Shown here: in pieces, positions 53,195 through 61,813 of the stretch
Numbering within the stretch: the first letter of the stretch is position 1
Layout: the number at the start of each line of letters is the position of its first letter
The notes under the pieces: generated by a model
Told to the model about the DNA's origin: nothing
The model's database searches: none
What the model saw: the letters and a program-made list of their open reading frames with translations, nothing else
Program-made: the position numbers and the translations under genes
NCBI GenBank assembly: GCA_910576385.1
Contig: CAJTIR010000020.1
Coordinates: 1 to 64,000, forward strand
Direction of reading: 5' to 3'
DNA from: Lachnospiraceae bacterium
GTDB lineage: Bacteria; Bacillota; Clostridia; Lachnospirales; Lachnospiraceae
Length of the DNA: 64,000 bases

Positions 53195-54622
53195 ATGAGA
53201 GAGATATCAGAACAGACAATTACCTTACTAGCGCCCAATGCCAATGCCGTCAATAATGGCAGAAAAATTTCCCTAAAGGGCGGCTTTGTGAAGCGTTTTC
53301 GTTCTGAGGATGATACTTTTTACATGGGTGAATGCAGCGGGAGCGGCAAATCAAACTATATTACCTCGGCAGATTTTGTAGAGGAACAACATCCAGTATT
53401 TCGCTGTTCATGTCCAAGCAGGCAGTTTCCCTGCAAGCACAGTGTGGCGCTGCTTTTTGAGATCAATCAGGGAAGGGAATTTGAACTGTTTGAGATCCCA
53501 GAAGACATCATAAAGAAGCGCCAGAAAAAAGAAGCACGCGCGGCCAAATCTGCTGTGGAGAAAAAAGAGGGGAAACCCAAGATCAATAAAGCAGCGCGCA
53601 CTAAAAAAATAAAAAAGCAGCTTGAGGGACTGAAGTTGACGGAGGATATGATGAAAAATCTTCTGCAGGCTGGACTGGGAACAATGGGCGGCAGTTCTAT
53701 TAAGACTTATCGTGACCTGGCAAAACAGCTTGGAGATTATTATCTGGCAGGGCCGCAGCTCTATGTCAACCGGCTGATTCTGGAGATGGAGGAATTTCAG
53801 AAGGATGGAGAGAACCGTCATTATTTAGAAGCGACACATATACTGACACAGCTTAGAGCCACAGAAAAAAAGGCAGATGCTTATCTGAGGGACAAGCTGG
53901 AAAAAGAGGAAATTGGCGATGATGACAATATTTTATATGAAGAGCTTGGTGGTATCTGGAAATTAGATCAATTACAGGCATTGGGCTTGAAAAAGGAGAA
54001 TGCCTGTCTGCTGCAGCTCTCGTTTCAGATATTCTATGATAAAGCAAGAAAAGAGTTTATTGATATTGGCTGGTGGGCGGATGTGGAGACTGGAGAAGTG
54101 TCTGTGACACGCAATTACCGTCCCATTAAGGCGATACAATATGTAAAACAGGAAGATACCGTTTTTGAGACAGCGTCCATTCCTGTGCTGACTTATTATC
54201 CAGGGGAGGTCAATCGCCGCATCCGTTGGGATAGCGCCAGTTACCATCCAGCAACATGTGCAGAACTTGAGTGGCTTGCCGCACATGCCCAGACGAATCT
54301 CCCCACAACCGTAAAAACGATAAAAAATCATATCAAAAATACTCTTTCTGATAATTTTGTGGTGTTGCTGTTTGCCTTTGCGCAGATTGGTACGATTGGA
54401 GATGCATATGTGATGCGTGACAAAGAGGGAAATACGATTCTATTAAAAGATATGCCTGGAATGGAAGAGAGTGTTTATCGTCTGTCAATGTTGACAGAAT
54501 CTTCTCTGCTGGTGGGACAAGTGTTGTTGGGGGCATTTTTCTATGAAGAGACAGAACACCGGATCAGTGTGCAGCCTTACAGTATTGTCACTGGCGAGAA
54601 GGTTGTACGCCTGTTATATTAA
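53195..54622 (+). CDS. SWIM zinc-finger protein, first gene of the MoxR/VWA operon
   Basis: 475 residues. A SWIM-type zinc finger lies near residues 68-85: FRCSCPSRQFPCKHSVALLF gives the CxC...CxH ligands. A Lys-rich stretch (about 110-150) follows, then a large region with no motif I recognise. SWIM domains bind DNA or proteins. It is transcribed with four genes downstream (gaps of 20, 42, -1 and 17 nt), a set that matches the Escherichia coli yehQ/yehL/yehM/yehP style of association. AAGGAAGTGATTAC precedes the ATG. Confidence 0.82.
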   Translation: MREISEQTITLLAPNANAVNNGRKISLKGGFVKRFRSEDDTFYMGECSGSGKSNYITSADFVEEQHPVFRCSCPSRQFPCKHSVALLFEINQGREFELFEIPEDIIKKRQKKEARAAKSAVEKKEGKPKINKAARTKKIKKQLEGLKLTEDMMKNLLQAGLGTMGGSSIKTYRDLAKQLGDYYLAGPQLYVNRLILEMEEFQKDGENRHYLEATHILTQLRATEKKADAYLRDKLEKEEIGDDDNILYEELGGIWKLDQLQALGLKKENACLLQLSFQIFYDKARKEFIDIGWWADVETGEVSVTRNYRPIKAIQYVKQEDTVFETASIPVLTYYPGEVNRRIRWDSASYHPATCAELEWLAAHAQTNLPTTVKTIKNHIKNTLSDNFVVLLFAFAQIGTIGDAYVMRDKEGNTILLKDMPGMEESVYRLSMLTESSLLVGQVLLGAFFYEETEHRISVQPYSIVTGEKVVRLLY

Positions 54623-54642
54623 GAAGAAAGAAGGTAGCTATC

Positions 54643-56631
54643 ATGAATTTAAATCCCCTCTATGAATTAAAAGAACGATTGCAGTCCAGTGTTATTGCAG
54701 GGTTATCCCTTCTTTCTGAGGATTTTCGGCTTGTCCGCGCAGTGGAGCAAATGGAATCTTTGGCCAAAGTTTCGCCGGTGTTTGAGAAAATCTATCGCTC
54801 GGCACAAGGGTTATTGTCTGAGGAGTGTAAAGACAAAGCAGATACACTCTTGGATCTATTGGCATTTTTGGACGCCGTTCTCACCACCCAGGCAGTGACT
54901 AATGTTGAAGGCGAGCTGCAACCGCTGAACATGATGGAAGGAGAGGCGTATTCCAATGCTCCATACAGTCAGATTGCCCCCTTATTGGATGCACTGACCA
55001 CTGCTGGAAATGGCCATTACAATTTGGTTGTAGATACACATAAGAGAAATCCAGAGATTTTTTCTGATTACCGCCTGCGCAGTGCACTTGTGTCTGGTTT
55101 AAATGCTGGCTATTCAGAGCTTGCAGAATACATAGAACTTTGGCTGTCTAAGGAAGATGATTCCATCGTGCCTCTTTTAAAACGAGGATTTGATCCTCAG
55201 GGCAAGAAAGAGATGGTGCGCCGCGTGCATGTGATAGAGGCAGTCTCAGGGGCAGAGGAAAATCAGTGGTATTTATCCCAATTGGAACATGCCACAAAGG
55301 ATGTACGGGCAGCGTTGATTTATGCTCTGTGCCACAGTCCGGAAAATCAGGAGACTTTGATTGGATTTACCAAAACTGAAAAGAGAAATAGTAAGAAAGC
55401 CGCTATGTGGGCTCTGTCGCATATGAAAGATACAGAGAATCTGGAATTTTGGCGCACGCAGATTCAGAAAAGTCCTGTTAGCTGTGCAAAATATTTGATT
55501 TCTGCCACCAGTGACGGTCTTTCTGATTTGATTGCAGAGGCGATTGGCAAGGTGCTGGATGGATTGCAGCAACAGGTGGAGAGCGGCAATCTTGTGTTGT
55601 CGGATAAGGATTACAGAAAATTACAAGAATTATTTGTCGCTATGTCAAGGAAGGCTTCAGAAAAAATGCTTGACATATACCGCAGACTGGCAGCGGACGA
55701 TTTACTGGGGCGCATGAAGACAGAAAAAGGCAAGCCAGTACAGTTTGCCTCCCAAGGGCATGTTGACAGAACGGTTTCTCATCATATCGCCGGACTTTTA
55801 GCAGATTCTTTGGTATGGAATACAGATCAGAGGCTCTTTGATTTGGCAGAAGAATTATATCAAAGTAAAGGGGAAGTGTTTCTTGAGCCGGTGTTGACAG
55901 CAGCATTTCTGACAAAGCCGGCAAAAGAGATCTACGAAACATATGCTTCTTTGGCAGCCAGCGAGGGAATAGTCAATAAAGAAACTGCACAACAGAAGCA
56001 GGCGCGTTTAGGAATTATGAATACATTTGCCGCTCTGGTCTGGGATATACAAGGAAAACAATATCAGTTGGTGCGCATTCATTATGATGAGTTTACAGAA
56101 AAGTGGCAGTATGTGGGCAGAGATATTTTGGAAAGGCCAGATATCCGCTGGTATCAACTTTTTGTAAATCCCAAAATCAAAAAAACAGGGATGTTTCGAA
56201 TCAATGAATATATCCATACAGTTGGTTATACGGCTAGGTACAATATGAATTGGGATGCTGTACTGAAGCATTTGATTTGTTCCTCGGATAAAGAAATTTG
56301 CGACGTTTTAGGACATTATTTTTATCAGCGTGCATTGTTGTCTAAGAATATCACCGATGCCTACAGTTATTTTCCAATGCTAAAATTATGTGGTTTTCAG
56401 GGCGGCCGAGGTCTTATGGTCAAAATTCTTCAAAAGGGCACGGTCATATTTTGGAAATTTGAGAGTATGATGCGCGAAGCGCCAATGTCCCTGGCAGATC
56501 AGTTGGAGGAATTGGAGGAGATTAAGAAGCTTGTAGGGGAGGGTAAGATTGCGATTACCAATTGGAATGAGAACAGGGTACAGGGATTATATACCGATTT
56601 GGTAAAACAATTGCAGCAGGAAACAAAATGA
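54643..56631 (+). CDS. Large helical (HEAT-like) protein of the MoxR/VWA operon
   Basis: 662 residues, soluble. The middle third reads like alternating amphipathic helices in the manner of HEAT repeats (for example ATKDVRAALIYALCHSPENQ and KKAAMWALSHMKDTENLEFW). No catalytic motif is recognised. The C-terminal third (FPMLKLCGFQGGRGLMVKIL region) looks globular. It lies 20 nt after the SWIM gene and 42 nt before the MoxR ATPase gene, so it is probably a scaffold or adaptor in the same complex; this is inference from context. Confidence 0.7.
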   Translation: MNLNPLYELKERLQSSVIAGLSLLSEDFRLVRAVEQMESLAKVSPVFEKIYRSAQGLLSEECKDKADTLLDLLAFLDAVLTTQAVTNVEGELQPLNMMEGEAYSNAPYSQIAPLLDALTTAGNGHYNLVVDTHKRNPEIFSDYRLRSALVSGLNAGYSELAEYIELWLSKEDDSIVPLLKRGFDPQGKKEMVRRVHVIEAVSGAEENQWYLSQLEHATKDVRAALIYALCHSPENQETLIGFTKTEKRNSKKAAMWALSHMKDTENLEFWRTQIQKSPVSCAKYLISATSDGLSDLIAEAIGKVLDGLQQQVESGNLVLSDKDYRKLQELFVAMSRKASEKMLDIYRRLAADDLLGRMKTEKGKPVQFASQGHVDRTVSHHIAGLLADSLVWNTDQRLFDLAEELYQSKGEVFLEPVLTAAFLTKPAKEIYETYASLAASEGIVNKETAQQKQARLGIMNTFAALVWDIQGKQYQLVRIHYDEFTEKWQYVGRDILERPDIRWYQLFVNPKIKKTGMFRINEYIHTVGYTARYNMNWDAVLKHLICSSDKEICDVLGHYFYQRALLSKNITDAYSYFPMLKLCGFQGGRGLMVKILQKGTVIFWKFESMMREAPMSLADQLEELEEIKKLVGEGKIAITNWNENRVQGLYTDLVKQLQQETK

Positions 56632-56673
56632 TTGGATGGTGTTCTTGAATATAATAGAAAGGAATTTTAGAAA

Positions 56674-57765
56674 ATGGCAGCAGAGACAAAGGTACAGCGT
56701 CTGCCGGCGGAGCAGATGTTTCAAAAAGAGATTGACGCCTTGATTGCGGCGGAGAAGGAGCCAATTCCCACAGGATGGAAAATGTCCCCCAAATCCGTGT
56801 TGACTTATATTACTGGGGGAAAAGTGGGTAAGACAGTGATTACCCCGAAATATATTGGGCACAAACGTCTCGTAGAGATTGCGATTGCTACTCTGGTAAC
56901 AGACCGAGCCTTACTGTTGATTGGAGAGCCTGGCACGGCAAAATCCTGGCTGTCAGAGCATCTGACAGCAGCAATCAATGGTGATTCCACCAAAGTAATT
57001 CAGGGTACCGCGGGGACAACGGAAGAACAGATTCGCTATTCCTGGAATTATGCCATGTTGATTGCTCAGGGGCCGTCTCCTGAGGCGATGCTCAAAAGTC
57101 CGGTATACCATGCGATGGAGAGCGGCAGTATAGCCAGAGTGGAGGAGATTTCCCGATGTGCCTCCGAGGTACAGGATGCTTTGATCTCTATTTTATCGGA
57201 GAAGCGGATTTCTGTCCCAGAACTTGGACTGGAGGTCCCTGCACAGAAAGGTTTTTCTGTGATTGCCACGGCAAATACCAGGGATAAGGGGGTAAATGAG
57301 ATGTCCGCCGCCCTCAAACGCCGTTTTAATATTGTGGTGCTTCCGGCTCCGGCTGATCTGGAATCAGAGATGGATATCGTTAAAACCAGAGTAACCCAGC
57401 TCTCCGAAAATCTGGATTTAAATGCAAAACTGCCAGAGGAGGAAGTGATAGAGAAAGTATGTACTATTTTTCGGGAATTGCGGCTTGGCGCAACGTTAGA
57501 CGGCAAGCAGAAGATTAAGCCGACTACAGGTGTATTGTCAACTGCTGAGGCAATATCTTTGCTGGCCAATAGTATGGCGCTGGCAGGCAGTTTTGGCAAT
57601 GGCAAAATTACAGATTACGATCTTGCCGCCGGCTTACAGGGAGCAGTTGTCAAGGATGATGATAAGGACAGCATTGCCTGGAAAGAGTATTTGGAGAATA
57701 TTCTTAAGAAAAGAGGATTAAAATGGTCTGGTCTCTATCAAGAATGTAAGGAGCTGAATAAATAA
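56674..57765 (+). CDS. MoxR-family AAA+ ATPase
   Basis: 363 residues. Walker A is GEPGTAKSW (84-92), followed by EEISRCASEVQDALISILSE (Walker B region in the degenerate MoxR style), sensor 1 in VIATANTRDKG and the Arg finger region NEMSAALKRRFN. MoxR ATPases work with VWA-domain proteins as chaperones that insert metals or remodel complexes. Here a VWA gene lies two genes downstream. Its stop codon overlaps the next start (TAATG). Confidence 0.9.
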   Translation: MAAETKVQRLPAEQMFQKEIDALIAAEKEPIPTGWKMSPKSVLTYITGGKVGKTVITPKYIGHKRLVEIAIATLVTDRALLLIGEPGTAKSWLSEHLTAAINGDSTKVIQGTAGTTEEQIRYSWNYAMLIAQGPSPEAMLKSPVYHAMESGSIARVEEISRCASEVQDALISILSEKRISVPELGLEVPAQKGFSVIATANTRDKGVNEMSAALKRRFNIVVLPAPADLESEMDIVKTRVTQLSENLDLNAKLPEEEVIEKVCTIFRELRLGATLDGKQKIKPTTGVLSTAEAISLLANSMALAGSFGNGKITDYDLAAGLQGAVVKDDDKDSIAWKEYLENILKKRGLKWSGLYQECKELNK

Positions 57766-60053
57766 TGGGTGAAATGGTTCAGATCAGAAAGGCAGATCAG
57801 CCATATATTTTTGGTATTCGGCATTTGTCCCCAGCAGGAGCCTGGCACCTGAGAAGACTATTAGATCAGGTAATGCCAGAAATTGTCTTGGTGGAGGGAC
57901 CCAGTGATTTTACGGAAGAACTGACTTTTTTAGGCGATCTTGGTACCAAACCGCCAGTGGCAATCATGGCATATACAGAGGAGACGCCGATTCACACCAT
58001 ATTATATCCGTTTGCCGAGTATTCACCGGAATATCAGGCGGTTCTCTGGTCGCAGGAACACCAAAGACAGTGCCATTTTATTGATCTGCCTTCCAGTGTT
58101 TTTCTTGCTTTACAGAGCGCGGCAAAGAATTCTGATGATGTGGGGGAAGAAGAGAGTATCACTGTCTACCGCAGGCTGGGAGAATTATCAGGAGATAAGT
58201 CCCATGAGACGTTTTGGGAGCGGGTGATGGAGCATTCCAGTGAGGGCGAGGGATATTGGAGAGGGGCGGAAGCATTTGGTAAGAACTTGCGTGAGCTGAC
58301 GGAGGGCAAAGACCATGATTATCCAGAAACTTTGATTCGGGAAGCCTATATGAGACGCAAAATTCAGGAGACGATTGCCTCTGGGATTGCCCCAGATAAA
58401 ATCGTGGTGGTCACAGGAGCATACCATGTACAAGGGTTAAAGAATGATTTGCCGGCGCTGAGCGATCAGGAATTAAAACAACTGCCCTCTGTGGACGTCC
58501 AAAAAACGTTGATGCCTTATTCTTATTATCGCCTCTCTTCTCGTTCTGGTTATGGTGCAGGAAACAAAGCGCCGGCATATTATGATCTTCTCTGGGAGGG
58601 ATGTCAGAGACAGGAAGCCGATTTTGCAGCGCGCAGTTATCTCTCAAGAATTGCCGCCTGGCAGCGTAAAAATGGGAATATGGTTTCTTCTGCTGAGGTG
58701 ATTGAGGCAGTCCGTCTGGCCTTTTCTCTGGCCGAACTACATGGATATCAGATTCCGGCGCTGCGGGATTTGCGGGACGCCGCAGTTACTTGTATGGGAC
58801 ATGGAAATTTTGCGAAGATCGCCCAGGCAGTCGCCGACACAGAGATTGGAACGGCCATTGGTTCCTTGCCGCAGGGCGTGAGCCGCACTTCGATTCAGAA
58901 TGATTTTTACCGGCTGTTGGATGAACTGAATCTCAGGCGTTATTGTTCGGTGACAGCGGATGATCTGCACTTAGATCTGCGGGAAAAGTTGACTGTGAAA
59001 TCACAAAAGTCTGCTTTTCTTGATCGGGAGCGGTCCTTTTTTCTGCATCGCCTGCGGGTGCTGGGGATTTCATTTGTTAGTTGGCAGCAGGTGCAGCAGG
59101 AGAAGGCGACCTGGGCGGAACATTGGGTTCTGCGCTGGACGCCAGAGGCGGAGATTCAGATTGTGGAGGCACAGTTAAAGGGAGACACTGTACTTCTGGC
59201 AGCTTCCTTTCAGATGAAAGAGGAGGCACAAAATGGCGGCAGTATTGCCAGTATTGCCAAGATCATAGAAGAGTCCTTTCTGTGCGGAATGCCAGAGACT
59301 ATAAGTTATGCCACCGCAATTCTGCAAAAAATTGCGGTGGAAGCGGCCGCGGTGGAGGAGATTGCCAAGACGGTGCAGAGCTTATCGCTGGTCATTCAGT
59401 ATGGAAGTATTCGCCAGCTCTCGAGCGAGGCTTTACTTCCAGTGCTGGAGCAGCTTTTTTTGCGTGCCTGCCTGCTTCTGCCGGGAAGCTGTGTCTGTGA
59501 TGACAATGCTTCCAAAGAAATGATCGAGGGAATTGGAAGCTTAAATGAGGCAGTGCTGCACCATGAATTTTTGTCAGAGGAGCGCTGGCTTGCAGTGCTG
59601 ACAGAGATTGCTGTTAGGGATGATTTGAATACTAAGATTTCCGGCTACGCGGCGGCAATTTTGCTCGAGAGAGGGAAATACAGCAATACAGAATTAGAGC
59701 TGCAGGTAGAGCGGCGGCTCTCCAAAGGAGTTCCCGCTGACTTGGGCGCTGGGTGGTTTGAAGGGCTTTCCATGAAGAACCGCTATGCTTTGATCACCCG
59801 TATGAGTCTCTGGGAAAGTTTAGATCAATACCTAGATACTTTGGATGACGAGGAGTTTAAACGGGCGCTTTTATTCCTGCGCCGTGCTTTTGCTGACTTT
59901 AGCGCGCGTGAAAAGAGTGATATTGCGGAAAACCTTGGGGAACTGTGGCAGTTGAATCCGCAGCAGGTCAGTGAAACGGTAAATATGCCCTTGACAGAGG
60001 AAGCACAGGAAATGCTGGAAGGCTTAGATGATTTTGATTTTGGGGATATTTGA
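57765..60053 (+). CDS. DUF5682-like protein (TraB/ChaN-type motifs)
   Basis: 762 residues, ATG overlapping the MoxR stop. The N-terminal domain has IFGIRHLSPAGAWHLRRLLD, PEIVLVEGPSDF, and later REAYMRRKIQETI followed by VVVTGAYHVQGL. A GxxH near the start, an R-x-x-M segment and a second GxYH motif are the pattern of the TraB/ChaN/erythromycin-esterase-like fold, so a hydrolase-type active site is possible. The rest is mostly helical. I take it to be the DUF5682 family, the usual partner of MoxR and VWA genes. Confidence in family is good, in activity low. Confidence 0.78.
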   Translation: MGEMVQIRKADQPYIFGIRHLSPAGAWHLRRLLDQVMPEIVLVEGPSDFTEELTFLGDLGTKPPVAIMAYTEETPIHTILYPFAEYSPEYQAVLWSQEHQRQCHFIDLPSSVFLALQSAAKNSDDVGEEESITVYRRLGELSGDKSHETFWERVMEHSSEGEGYWRGAEAFGKNLRELTEGKDHDYPETLIREAYMRRKIQETIASGIAPDKIVVVTGAYHVQGLKNDLPALSDQELKQLPSVDVQKTLMPYSYYRLSSRSGYGAGNKAPAYYDLLWEGCQRQEADFAARSYLSRIAAWQRKNGNMVSSAEVIEAVRLAFSLAELHGYQIPALRDLRDAAVTCMGHGNFAKIAQAVADTEIGTAIGSLPQGVSRTSIQNDFYRLLDELNLRRYCSVTADDLHLDLREKLTVKSQKSAFLDRERSFFLHRLRVLGISFVSWQQVQQEKATWAEHWVLRWTPEAEIQIVEAQLKGDTVLLAASFQMKEEAQNGGSIASIAKIIEESFLCGMPETISYATAILQKIAVEAAAVEEIAKTVQSLSLVIQYGSIRQLSSEALLPVLEQLFLRACLLLPGSCVCDDNASKEMIEGIGSLNEAVLHHEFLSEERWLAVLTEIAVRDDLNTKISGYAAAILLERGKYSNTELELQVERRLSKGVPADLGAGWFEGLSMKNRYALITRMSLWESLDQYLDTLDDEEFKRALLFLRRAFADFSAREKSDIAENLGELWQLNPQQVSETVNMPLTEEAQEMLEGLDDFDFGDI

Positions 60054-60070
60054 AAGGTGTGGTGTAAAAT

Positions 60071-61261
60071 ATGGATGAGACAGAACGCATGAAACGCTGG
60101 CGCCTGATTTTGGGCTCTGAGAGCAAAGAGCACTTTGCCGCTATGAATGGAGAACAGGAGCCTGCACTGTCAGAAGAACAGGTATTGATGGACCAGGCAC
60201 TGGCAGCAATTTATAATCACAGCAGTTCTGGCGGTTTTGGGTCAGGGAGAGGAGCTGGCAATGGACCTTCCAATCCCCAGATTTCCAGATGGTTAGGAGA
60301 TGTGAGAACACTTTTTGAAAAGGATTTGGTTACAGTGATACAGTCAGACGCTATGGAGCGCTGTGGTTTGCGTCAGCTTGTATTTGAGCCGGAGCTTTTG
60401 GAAAATATGGAGCCCGATATCAGTCTGGCTTCCACCATACTAATGTTAAAAGATCAGATTCCCAAACGTTCCAAGGAGAGTGTGCGCGCTTTTATTGCCA
60501 AAATCGTGGAGCAGATCAATAAATTGTTGGAAGCAGATATTCGCCGTGCTGTGACATCGGCAATTAACCGCAGACAGCATTCTCCTATTCCCTCGGCAGC
60601 GGCAATGGATTTTCCATTGACTATCCGCAGAAATCTTAAAAATTATAATCCAGAGCTGGGAACCATTGTGCCAGAGCATTTCTATTTTTTTGACCGCACG
60701 GTTGCCTCTGCTGCCAAGCAGTGGACGGTAATTTTGGATGTAGATCAGAGTGGTTCAATGGGGGAATCTGTGATTTATTCTTCTATTATGAGTTGTATAT
60801 TGGCGAGTATGGCTGCCATACGGACGCATATTGTTGCTTTTGATATGAATATTGTGGATCTGACAGAGAAATGCGATGACCCTGTGGATTTGCTGTTTGG
60901 GTTCCAACTTGGCGGTGGAACAAACATTGACAAGTCTGTGGCATACTGTCAAAAATTTGTGGAGAATCCCGCCAAGACTTTATTTTTCCTGATTACTGAT
61001 CTCGAGGAGGGAGGCAATCGAGCCTCGCTGTTACATCGGCTTAGAGAATTGAAGGAATCGGGAGTGACCGTTGTCTGTCTGCTTGCCATTGCCGATGGCG
61101 GCAAGCCATATTATGATGCACAGATGGCAGAACGTGTGGCTGGACTTAAAATTCCTTGTTTTGCCTGCAATCCGCAGATGCTGCCCGCACTGCTGGAACG
61201 AGCCTTTCAAGGGCAGGATCTTGGGGCCTTTCGCCAAGAGTTTGAGAAACGCAAAAAGTGA
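60071..61261 (+). CDS. VWA-domain protein, last gene of the MoxR/VWA operon
   Basis: 396 residues. The C-terminal half is a von Willebrand factor A domain with a complete MIDAS: D225-x-S-x-S229 in DVDQSGSMGES, Thr in LGGGTNIDKS, and Asp in LITDLEEGG. The N-terminal half is helical with a Gly-rich stretch (GGFGSGRGAGNG). It resembles the CoxE/YehP-type partner of MoxR ATPases. Metal binding is expected. It starts 17 nt after the DUF5682-like gene. The operon ends before the small toxin locus. Confidence 0.87.
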   Translation: MDETERMKRWRLILGSESKEHFAAMNGEQEPALSEEQVLMDQALAAIYNHSSSGGFGSGRGAGNGPSNPQISRWLGDVRTLFEKDLVTVIQSDAMERCGLRQLVFEPELLENMEPDISLASTILMLKDQIPKRSKESVRAFIAKIVEQINKLLEADIRRAVTSAINRRQHSPIPSAAAMDFPLTIRRNLKNYNPELGTIVPEHFYFFDRTVASAAKQWTVILDVDQSGSMGESVIYSSIMSCILASMAAIRTHIVAFDMNIVDLTEKCDDPVDLLFGFQLGGGTNIDKSVAYCQKFVENPAKTLFFLITDLEEGGNRASLLHRLRELKESGVTVVCLLAIADGGKPYYDAQMAERVAGLKIPCFACNPQMLPALLERAFQGQDLGAFRQEFEKRKK

Positions 61262-61269
61262 ATCGGCGC

Positions 61270-61298
61270 TTGCAAACAGATTTAAGATATGCTATATT
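61270..61298 (+). promoter_or_regulatory. Promoter of the Hol_Tox antisense RNA
   Basis: TTGCAA (61270-61275), 17 nt, TATATT (61293-61298). It lies immediately after the VWA gene and points at the toxin gene on the other strand. Confidence 0.65.
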
Positions 61299-61303
61299 AA
61301 AGG

Positions 61304-61395
61304 CATAAAGAAAAAGCAACCGCCCACAAGGGGTTGACCAATAAAAAAGCAGCAATGCCACCCTATTACCTGCCAAAGTACAAGGGTGGTTTTTG
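61304..61395 (+). ncRNA. Candidate antitoxin RNA of the Hol_Tox locus
   Basis: An RNA of about 92 nt starting near 61304 and ending at the hairpin CCACCCT (61358-61364) / AGGGTGG (61383-61389) with T5. It ends 11 nt short of the toxin stop codon on the opposite strand and overlaps the 3' untranslated part of the toxin mRNA, whose own terminator on the - strand is probably CAACCCC...GGTTG followed by CTTTTT (about 61312-61340). This is the convergent txpA/ratA layout. Confidence 0.6.
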
Positions 61396-61405
61396 CTATG
61401 TACAG

Positions 61406-61510
61406 TTACTTACAAAACGTAAACACGAATGTAAGCAATGCCAGAAGGAATAAGCCAAATGTCAGCAATTCCATAAGAGAAATATTATTCCTGCGTTTTC
61501 TCTTTTTCAT
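61406..61510 (-). CDS. Holin-like toxin (Hol_Tox type), type I toxin-antitoxin
   Basis: 34 residues: a basic start (MKKRKRRNN) and one membrane helix, LMELLTFGLFLLALLTFVFT, closing with CK. The LxFGxFxxALLT pattern is that of the Pfam Hol_Tox (putative holin-like toxin) family, small membrane peptides silenced by antisense RNA. GGGGGTG lies 7 nt before the ATG, next to an ATTCT/AGAAT hairpin in the leader that could hide it. A promoter on the - strand gives a leader of roughly 60 nt. Start could also be the internal Met13. No other gene covers this stretch. Confidence 0.8.
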   Translation of the reverse strand: MKKRKRRNNISLMELLTFGLFLLALLTFVFTFCK

Positions 61511-61575
61511 TAGCATCACCCCCATTCTTTTTAGAATGAGGTCAACGCACCCTGTATCACGATTGCTCTTTGCGG

Positions 61576-61604
61576 ATTATAACATATCTTTTACCATTCT
61601 ACAA
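61576..61604 (-). promoter_or_regulatory. Promoter of the Hol_Tox toxin
   Basis: On the - strand TTGTAG (61604-61599), 17 nt, TATAAT (61581-61576). The remaining gap to the kinase gene (61605-61813) holds only a TATAAT near 61771 as probable -10 box for the kinase operon. Confidence 0.65.
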
Positions 61605-61813
61605 TAATATTTTTTGTTACATTTATTTTAAAGCATTGTCGATTGTGTTCTTGAAAAAGTATCTTTTTAAATCAAGTAAAAGTAAATGTTATTGGGCGTA
61701 AACAGTAATTTTTATGCAAATTTTAGACTTTTTTAGAAAATTTACATAGGATTTTTGGCGAATCATTGCTATAATAAAAGTTATCACAACTTTTTAGGAA
61801 CGAAGGAATCGAG

